Of a DNA stretch of 64,000 bases, positions 57,000 through 64,000 are shown piece after piece (position 1 is the first letter of the stretch; every line of letters starts with the position of its first letter). The notes below the pieces were generated by a model, which did not search any database, was not told where the DNA came from, and saw nothing but the letters and a program-made list of their open reading frames with translations. The position numbers and the translations under genes were made by a program. Source of the DNA: Pohlia nutans (lineage: Eukaryota > Streptophyta > Bryopsida > Bryales > Mniaceae); assembly GCA_022496805.1 (NCBI GenBank), contig CM040100.1, positions 21,171,009 through 21,235,008 on the forward strand, in the 5' to 3' direction.

Positions 57000-58620
57000 T
57001 GTAATGAGAAATTCCCCTTGATGTGAGAGACTTAGTCATTTCCTTAAAAGGGAATTCATGGTCATGTTAGTTAAATTAGCATGTTTTAGACCGCCTAAGT
57101 TGTGACATTCCAAGGGTATGTAGTTTCAAAAACTAGGATAAAATGGTTATAGAATCCTGATGAGCGCCTCTAGAATAGTGCCAACCTCCTTGCCATTTTC
57201 ACTAATAAGACAATTGAAGCTTGCACAACAGATGTCATACTTTCAAATGGTCAATGTGGTACTTTTATGTACTTTTCAGCGAAATTGTAAAAATTGTTAC
57301 AGGCTGTTGTTTTCATATACTGAGCAGGGATATTTTCCTGGCAAATTGGTGCCACATTGCACCAGAATAAAATCCTGGTGAAAAAGGGGAGAAAAATTTG
57401 ATGTTATGGCGAGATGAACATCACTGAGTCAGATGTGTTCACCATCCATATTAGCTTTAAAATCAACCTCCGCCAAGCCAGATTTCGCCTAACATTCCAC
57501 TATGGTGAGTACTAGAATTTGAACTTGTAACCTCTCCTCCTAGGATTCAACCTTCACTATAGACCCATGTAGCTAAATTCATAGCCAATGGCTGTTTCTC
57601 TATTCTTGTTGATCTAAAGATTCCTTCTTTGGAAACATTGAAACCATGCACTCTCCAAACAAGGAATGTTGCCACTTGAATGATTCACGAAATTTACAGG
57701 TAGGCAATTGAGTTAACCGAAATCAAAATAGGCGATTTGATCCCAAAATATAAGGAAACCAGAATCTATGTCGTTTTTCAAGAGTGTAACCGAAATCAAA
57801 TCAAATAGTGAACCCAACATCCTCCACTTTCAATTTTCAACATCAGCTTTGCAAGTCAGTCCAAGTTGTCAGAGCCACCTAATCAAACTAGCCACCTAAT
57901 TATATCTCAAGCATGTCACATGCCATGCCATTATCTCAAATTGGATGTGGGCCACCGCCTCCAAGCCTTGGCTCTCTATGAACTCACCTTAGACTGAGTT
58001 TGGCCACCTTTGTGACGGCAAAACTAGTTTATCCTCATTTCTATTTTGAATTCTTTGAAGACCATGCCAGTTTGCTTGGCTGCCTTAGATACCGGTCGAA
58101 CTCACCTTACCTAACATGTATTCTCTCTTCTTTTCGGTTAACTATAATATGAAGAAAGTAGAAAAACTGCAGGTGAAAAAAAAAAAAAAAAAAACCAGTC
58201 TGATTGCCAATAGCATCATTCTGACAGGATTAAGATCTCCTTCAAACAAAAGAATCTACTTACACAAAGAGGGCTTCAATCACATGAATGTCTTAAATTA
58301 CAATCACGAGTCTAAGGACAGATAGACATTGATCAACGTGGATCCAGATCCACATCATCCCATCATATGTGATGTGATGAGATAGCTGAAAGTGCGTTCA
58401 CTGCAACTGTGGCAAACAAAACAACATATTGTAAATGGATCACATTCCATGAATCGTAACAACAAAACGATGCTGTTACAGAAATTGAGACACCACATCA
58501 GTGGCTATGCAACACCACCTACACGCATCAGGTGTGGTAGAGTGCGTCCTTTTCTGATTGAAAAAGCGTTCCAATTCCCCCTAGCTATATATGTTTCACT
58601 TTACAAACGTGAGTGACGAA
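57000..58620. other. Spacer with no supported gene
   Basis: Short ORFs only. A poly-A tract (58177-58194) follows CTGCAGGTG. Around 57480-57560 the text GAACTTGTAACCTCTCCTCCTAGG looks like part of a dispersed repeat, but its borders are not visible. Confidence 0.4.
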
Positions 58621-58627
58621 CAGTAAC

Positions 58628-58803
58628 ACACAGAGATAAATACAAGATTCCCATGTGGGAAACGCATACAAATTTCCCACAATTGTAACTTCCCTAGATC
58701 AAAAATACACTAAAATCATTCCAGGAAAGTTACAATTGTGAGAATTTTGTCCCACTTCCCATATGAAATTCCATGTGGGAATGTCGTTTTTTTCTCCCTG
58801 TGT
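58628..58803. mobile_element. Foldback element of about 175 bp
   Basis: Outer ends ACACACAGAGATAAATACA and the inverse TTTTTCTCCCTGTGT; inner arms TTCCCACAATTGTAACTT and its inverse AAGTTACAATTGTGAGAA. Arms contain CATGTGGGAA on both sides. Confidence 0.65.
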
Positions 58804-59357
58804 AAGTCACCATCAATCTACAGTTAGTACCACCACTTGAGGGGGACTAGACTGAATCTTCTAGCTCCCATATGCACACAACATTAGAAACATCGACATC
58901 GAAATGTTGTTCCAACGCATTAGAACAGCGTGGTTAGAATGATATTCCAATGTCATTCTAAATTATTCGATCTACTGTAACTTGTGATCTAACTATCTGC
59001 TCCCGCTTGCAGTCACCTCTTCTAACTGAGAAGATTTACAATTATAGGAGTCTAAAGAGAAAAAGAGTAACTCTGGCCTTGAAGGACAAGTGTGAATTAA
59101 GAGTCTGTTTTTTTGTTGGGTGGAAACAAATGAAACGGAATTTCATTGCAGAAAGGCACAATTGATACAAACCAAGCCACAAGTGGCCTGGCGGAAGGAA
59201 CCAACAGCAAAGAAAGGATTGACAGACCAGTCACAAGGCAAGAAAAACGTCCGCCGGGGGCACGGCGCCCGCGGCCGGCCGCGACGGGCAGGGAGCGCTT
59301 CAAGGAGGCTAATTAAGAGTCTGTTGGAGGAGGTGCCACTAAATAGGCCACCAGGAC

Positions 59358-60626
59358 CTAGCTAGCGCGTGCTACCGGCCAACAATTATAGATTCTTAAG
59401 TCTTCGGTGGGAAAAAGGAACCACTGGTCGAGATCATGGGCTTCAGGAAACCCTGAAGCCCAGTGGTTAATATACAGAACCGCCGCAGGGATCAACTGAT
59501 AAGATCGAGAGTCCTTTCCTGGTGCAATATAACGCGTGTATGGCGCTGCCAGAGAGCTGCTGGCAGGAGCTGAAGCTTCCGGATCGTCAATGTATTTCTT
59601 AAAGTGAGATATGTACTCACTGCTAACGGAATCCTTCGGGTTCACATACAGATGCGGAGTCAATCCAATCTTTAGGAGCTCCTCGCACTCAGAAGCCATT
59701 TTTGCACAGTACTCCGGATCCATCTTTGAACCCTGAGAGCGTACAGCTGCCGTAACCACACTGGCAACTGGTTTTACAACGGAAACCACAACCTTCTTCA
59801 TAAGCCTTGTAGCAGCACCAGGCAATAGCCGTTCCGCCACGTCGTTCAAGCCTTTCCCGTAGCCTTTCACCAGTTTCTTCAGCAACACATCTATTGAGCA
59901 GTTCGGCGGGTTGAAGAGATGCGTTTTCAGCACAATCTTGCAATCGATAGCAAGCTTTCGAGTCGCCAGGAGGCCGACTGCAGCTCCCAGCGAGTGACCA
60001 GTTACCCACACATTCTCTTCACCATGCTTCTCAACTATAAACCGAATCATGTTCTCAGCAGATACATACCAAACTTCCTTCTTGTGCAAGTTCTCACAGG
60101 CAATATGAATGTCGGCTTCCATATCCTGATAGTATGGAAGAATGGTTCCCCGAATAGCCACCACGTACTTAGGAAGTCGCGTTTTGTCTTGGCCGCCACC
60201 AGCTGTTGGCCGCCGCGTCGGAAGAGCATCAATGCGTCGGAAGAGCATCAATCGGACTTTACAACGTCCGGATCTGCAGACTTGGTCAAGATCTGGTGCA
60301 GGGTAATGCCGATCCTCCAGGACCTCCTCTACATAACCTGATTTCGTCCAGTAATCAGAAGCATCCTTTTCGCGTCTGTCAGTCGCGTATACCCCTCTGA
60401 CCAGACACGCGAGGGTTTGGAAGAGTTCATGCTGCTCACCTAGCGGTATTGCAGTTGTGCTCTTCCGCAACTCTTCGTCTGCCTTCTTCCTGCTCATGAA
60501 TTTCAACCCTTGAGCTCCAGCCGCAACAGCTACAGAACCAACTGCGACAGAGCCCATGTTGATGAACAATCGATCAAGCTTTGCACAATGTAATGCACCA
60601 GCAGGGACCAAACAGACTAAGCCCAA
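59358..60626 (-). CDS. Class 3 lipase-like alpha/beta hydrolase, plant At4g10955-type
   Basis: A single-exon frame of 422 codons. The lipase nucleophile elbow VTGHSLGAAVG puts the active Ser at residue 212. Supporting features are YVVAIRGT upstream, a FNPP loop after it, an Asp in NPKDSVS (332) and a His in EAHDLDQW (397), giving a complete Ser-Asp-His triad. Plant proteins of this group keep an AIRGT strand, a GHSLGA elbow and an SxEYxxHF-type motif; SSEYISHFKKY is seen here. Substrate unknown; a role in lipid breakdown or defence is only inferred. Start may be Met1 (60626) or Met24 (60557). Higher GC than its surroundings and lack of introns suggest a compact or retro-copied gene. Confidence 0.85.
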   Translation of the reverse strand: MGLVCLVPAGALHCAKLDRLFINMGSVAVGSVAVAAGAQGLKFMSRKKADEELRKSTTAIPLGEQHELFQTLACLVRGVYATDRREKDASDYWTKSGYVEEVLEDRHYPAPDLDQVCRSGRCKVRLMLFRRIDALPTRRPTAGGGQDKTRLPKYVVAIRGTILPYYQDMEADIHIACENLHKKEVWYVSAENMIRFIVEKHGEENVWVTGHSLGAAVGLLATRKLAIDCKIVLKTHLFNPPNCSIDVLLKKLVKGYGKGLNDVAERLLPGAATRLMKKVVVSVVKPVASVVTAAVRSQGSKMDPEYCAKMASECEELLKIGLTPHLYVNPKDSVSSEYISHFKKYIDDPEASAPASSSLAAPYTRYIAPGKDSRSYQLIPAAVLYINHWASGFPEAHDLDQWFLFPTEDLRIYNCWPVARAS

Positions 60627-60839
60627 TCAGAAGTGTAACTAGAATTAAACTTGGAACGCCATGCACATTCAATCATCGTAAAAACTGCAACGCAATGACA
60701 TGTATATATGGACTCCACATAGGCAACGTTGTCGGGTATCTGTACAGACTGAATTTGCCACTTAAACAATTTTAACTCAGCCAATTTTAACTCAACAATT
60801 TTAAAGGACCAAGGATTCAAGGGTTAATAAACTCTTTTT

Positions 60840-60926
60840 TGGTACAGACTGAGTTTTGTCTGTACAAACTTTGGACGTTTTAGTGGTTAAAAAAGGGTTA
60901 CACAGACCGCCACCCAGTCGGAGTAA
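60840..60926. repeat. Repeated host segment, copy A (interrupted)
   Basis: TTGGTACAGACTGAGTTTTG, then GACGTTTTAGTGGTTAAAAA, then CCGCCACCCAGTCGGAGTAA. The same string of blocks occurs uninterrupted at 62067-62200 (copy B). The continuation of copy A is pushed to 61387-61402 and 61856-61886 by two MITE insertions. Confidence 0.85.
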
Positions 60927-61386
60927 GAGCATCTCCACCGGTACTCGACAAATGGGGCCGCCAAATGGGGACTCGCCAAATGGACAAAGAACGTCCCTCA
61001 CCGGGACTCGTCATGCAGTCGGTGGCGTCGCGGCCGCGCCATAATCCCCTCTCCGCTCGCCATTGTTCAGGGTTCTCTGTGTTCTTGAGCGCGCCCCTTC
61101 TGCGGGAATTCTTGGGAAGATTGTGTCTATTTTTTGGTTTTTGGCCCCGTGTATCCTCCAGGCCCATTCACCGTGCCTGCGTGGCCGGAGCTGGAGAAAA
61201 TCTGTTGGCAGCGAAATGAGCTGGAGATTCCCGACGCGGCTGGAGATTCCTGCACTGACAGTCCCCGCAATCCTGAAGCGCGTGGCCCGGTGAGGCACGG
61301 TGAATTTGGAGAGTCACTGTTGCAGTTTGGGGCCCTCCAAATCTCGTTTGGCGAGCCAGAAATTTGGAGCCACGGTGGAGATGCTC
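60927..61386. mobile_element. 460-bp Harbinger-type MITE in copy A
   Basis: GAGCATCTCCACCG and exact inverse CGGTGGAGATGCTC; flanked by TAA at 60924-60926 and 61387-61389, while copy B has a single TAA there. GC-rich compared with its surroundings. Confidence 0.9.
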
Positions 61387-61402
61387 TAAGCAAGTGGCCT
61401 TA

Positions 61403-61855
61403 GAGCATCCGCACTGTTCCGCACCATCCACGGCTTGCCATAGGGTGTTCCCAGGGCTCTTCAAGGCCACAGCGACTCGCTAAAAAATGAGAGCCTCACC
61501 CGTGCAAACAGGCCCGTGATGGCCGCTCGTGCTGCCTTGAATCGTGGATTGACACGCTCACGCCCAGCTTGGTCACGTTGACTCCGCAAGCGCTTGAAGT
61601 GGCTTGCCCGGTGGCCGGCTCCAAAGACTGCGATTTTGGAGCGATCCTCAAATAGACCAAATCTCCCAAACAAATTCCGTGAAATGGGAGCGCTCAAGAA
61701 ACTGCTACACTCGGAACAATGGCGAGCCGTCCATGAAATTTGACGAGGCCGCGCAGGAAATGATTGTTGCCCGAGTTCCGGTGGGGGACAAACTCATGCC
61801 CAGGCGCGCCAGAAGTCAGTGCGGCCATGGATGGCGAGCAGGGGTGCGGATGCTC
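61403..61855. mobile_element. 453-bp Harbinger-type MITE in copy A
   Basis: GAGCATCCGCAC and inverse GTGCGGATGCTC; flanked by TTA at 61400-61402 and 61856-61858, while copy B has one TTA there. Confidence 0.9.
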
Positions 61856-61885
61856 TTATAAAAAAACTAACTGGCGAAGGCATAA

Positions 61886-62056
61886 ATTTGTGAAAAGTAT
61901 AATTCAGATGGGACTAAATTTTATATCACCAAAATCAGTAAAGAACATTGTATGTGCTCATTAAAAAACAAATAAATATGAACAAGAGGAAGTCCACATA
62001 AGACCTACTCAAAACTGCTATAAAAAACATGAGGCTTGATTTGGGCTTCTTTTCAC
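61886..62056. mobile_element. Fragment of the 36787-type TTAA MITE
   Basis: ATTCAGATGGGACTAAATTT, CAAGAGGAAGTCCACATAAG and TTGATTTGGGCTTCTT match the bodies of 43189-43383 and 36787-37019. Tips are missing; a related tip (TTTAAAGGACCAAGGATTC to GGGTTAA) lies at 60801-60829. Confidence 0.6.
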
Positions 62057-62215
62057 AGTAAACTCTGTTTTTGGTACAGACTGAGTTTGTCTGTACAAAC
62101 TTTGCACGTTTTAGTGGTTAAAAAAGGGTTACACAGACCGCCACCCAGTCGGAGTAAGCAGGTGGCCTTATAAAAAAACTAACTGGCGAAGGCATAATGT
62201 TTACCATTATATGCC
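62057..62215. repeat. Repeated host segment, copy B (empty sites)
   Basis: Runs GGAGTAAGCAGGTGGCCTTA, AAAACTAACTGGCGAAGGCA and TAATGTTTACCATTAT without interruption. It shows what the target looked like before insertions at 60927, 61403 (copy A) and 63380 (copy C). Confidence 0.85.
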
Positions 62216-63329
62216 AAAAACAAACAACCGGTTACTTATTCATTCTTTCTTTGTTTGAGTCTGCAAGTATATAAATTATAAACGTGCAAGTTGAAATAAA
62301 ATAGTTCCGAACAATTTTGAGACTCTTTTATTCCTTGTAACCAGTGTTTTTCTTGTGTTTTTTTTTCTTGGAGCCTAACTGGTGACGGAAAAAAATCGGG
62401 AAAGGATATTTGACAAAATCTTAAGCTTATAATCATATTTTGATAGAATTTCTTCACATTTCAGCAGTTTTCTTCACAAAATCTGGCTGGATTTACAAAA
62501 ATTATAGAGAAAATCTAACGAAAAATTCAAAATTATCTCATTTTTTTCCTTTACAAAAGAAAAATGCCAGATTTTGTAGAGAAATCAGGTGAAATGTAGC
62601 CAAAAAAAAAACGCAGCTTGTAACGGATTTTTTGAGATTGAATTTGTAATACGTGAATCTTTCATTGCAGCCAAATTTTCTTTTTGCGAATTTTCCTTAA
62701 AATCTTACTTGATTTTGGGAGCAGCTACTTTTACACTAAAACAATGAATTAAAAAATGGATGAAATTTCCAATGTGGCTGTAAGATTCTTTAGCCTTCAT
62801 GAGTTGTACCTTGGATTAAAAATTGTTGCACAAGAATTGTTGTAGCTGATTTTAGAATATTGGACATGCCACGTCATTATTTACCCAAAAAATGATAATG
62901 GAGGGTCGAGTGGAGGGTTGGAAGACAGTCCACAGTAGCCCCACCTCAAAACTCACATGTTTTGAATTTTTTATCTTTCATGCAGTGAGAGCAAAAGGAT
63001 GAACCTTGGCAAGGGCTAAAGAACCTCATGTCTTTTAAAAAATTACTAAAATCACCACAGTTTGGATGAAAGTGTCTTATACTCTAGATAATTCTATGGA
63101 TGAGCATATATGGTACTAATTTTCACTCATAATGATACCCAAAACCACATATATGTGGATGATTCCATCCAATTTTTTCCTCGCTTGGCTACATTTTAGA
63201 GTATGTGTCAGTGCTCTTTATTGTATCAATTTTCTATAAGTTGGTGAGAAAAAAAGGTTTTTAATAAAGAGAAGTTGTTTTAGTATCCTTCGGGAAAAGT
63301 GTCAATTAGGGGTTTGTTTACCCAGTGTA
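62216..63329. other. AT-rich spacer, nothing recognised
   Basis: Long poly-A/poly-T tracts. TTTCTTCACA and related AT-rich words recur, but there is no gene or clear element. Confidence 0.5.
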
Positions 63330-63379
63330 CGGAGACTTGAGCAAGTGGGCTTATAGAAAAACTAACTGACGAAGGCATA
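63330..63379. repeat. Repeated host segment, copy C (partial, interrupted)
   Basis: AGCAAGTGGGCTTATAGAAA then ACTAACTGACGAAGGCATA matches copies A and B; its continuation ATGTTTACCATTAT is at 63799-63812, after the inserted MITE. Confidence 0.8.
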
Positions 63380-63796
63380 AGGTGGTTACCCCATTCCCAA
63401 CTGAATAAGAAATACGGATATGGGACATTGATATTATTTAGTATTATTATTTTTTAGAGTTAGGCAAGAAGAAATAGATTCCAACACAAGTTGAAACATA
63501 ATTTTTGGATGAAGAATGAATTAGTTATAAACTTTCAAAGTTGAAGCATGACACATCCCATTCACGTCACATAGGTAGAGTTGTTTCTGTCCAAGAAAGA
63601 TTTGTATTGCACACACTAAAGATGCTTAAACCAACAACAACAAATCCATAACCACACTTACATATACTAAAACCAACAAGAGAGAACCCATTACCAACTG
63701 TAACTCATGCTACAACCAACATCATTGCAACATTGATTGTGGAAAATGCCCCTAGTTGTTGGTTTAAAGCGCCAGTTGGGAATGGGGTAACCACCT
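63380..63796. mobile_element. 417-bp TA-type MITE with perfect 24-bp TIRs
   Basis: AGGTGGTTACCCCATTCC... at the left and its exact inverse at the right (24 bp). TA at 63378-63379 and 63797-63798; copy B has one TA at this point. Stowaway or Tc1-type. Confidence 0.9.
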
Positions 63797-64000
63797 TAAT
63801 GTTTACCATTATAATTATACTCCAACCGACAATCATTGGTGGCCTACTTCAGCACACAAAACGATGCGACTCATTGTTGTATAAAATTATATATGCTCAA
63901 TTGCTCACCACGAATTCATACGATCTAGCTGAAATTCGTTCTTCTGGTCCTTTGTAAGGTCCAAAGGTAACTATACCTTAAAGCGTTCACCTTACCAACT

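Noticed and set aside
57480..57560. Possible tRNA-derived SINE
   Set aside because: A few phrases look B-box-like, but no A box, tail or second copy could be found.

Overview
The window is nuclear DNA from a plant that very probably makes motile, ciliated sperm. All of the long genes are split by GT-AG introns. One is a complete intraflagellar-transport gene (IFT121/WDR35), which flowering plants lack. It sits with a plastid-type methyltransferase and a plant-style class 3 lipase. Low gene density (about six convincing genes in 64 kb), AT-rich spacers and a very high load of small inverted-repeat transposons fit a lycophyte, fern, bryophyte, cycad/ginkgo or charophyte-grade genome. The sequence alone does not settle which.

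Layout. 1-1388: decayed Tc1-like element (DD34E). 1555-2706: small DNA elements. 3260-3472 (-): a tiny COP9-signalosome subunit 9 (CSNAP)-like gene, whose leader abuts a Mutator-like inverted-repeat element (3653-5239) holding a two-exon gene of unknown function. 5559-9680 (+): 13-exon CNOT9/Rcd1 paralogue with long extra N- and C-terminal regions. 13519-18760 (+): a piggyBac transposase with all catalytic aspartates, plus an upstream acidic ORF that may be its first exon. 19626-20257: three exons of ClpX only. 21.6-29.4 kb: MITEs, degenerate ORFs and a histidine-kinase fragment. 30620-41327 (+): complete IFT121, 22 exons, 1180 aa. 43629-48366 (-): complete plastid zinc-ribbon/SAM methyltransferase, 8 exons, 363 aa. 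48.6-54.9 kb: dense nested and chained MITEs. 55722-56093: LEA_2/NHL-domain exon. 59358-60626 (-): intronless class 3 lipase. 60.8-63.8 kb: a repeated host segment present empty and filled by three MITEs.

The unifying theme is DNA transposition. At least five kinds of short non-autonomous element can be told apart by termini and target-site duplications: piggyBac-type (TTAA / CCCYTAAA), Harbinger-type (TAA or TTA), TA-type, CACTA-type and foldback elements. Most of the longer introns of the two large genes carry at least one, yet their reading frames stay intact. The piggyBac transposase at 17-18.7 kb is a plausible source of activity for the TTAA-flanked family.

Exon structures were built by hand from splice signals, phase and remembered family alignments. 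They have not been tested against RNA or databases.
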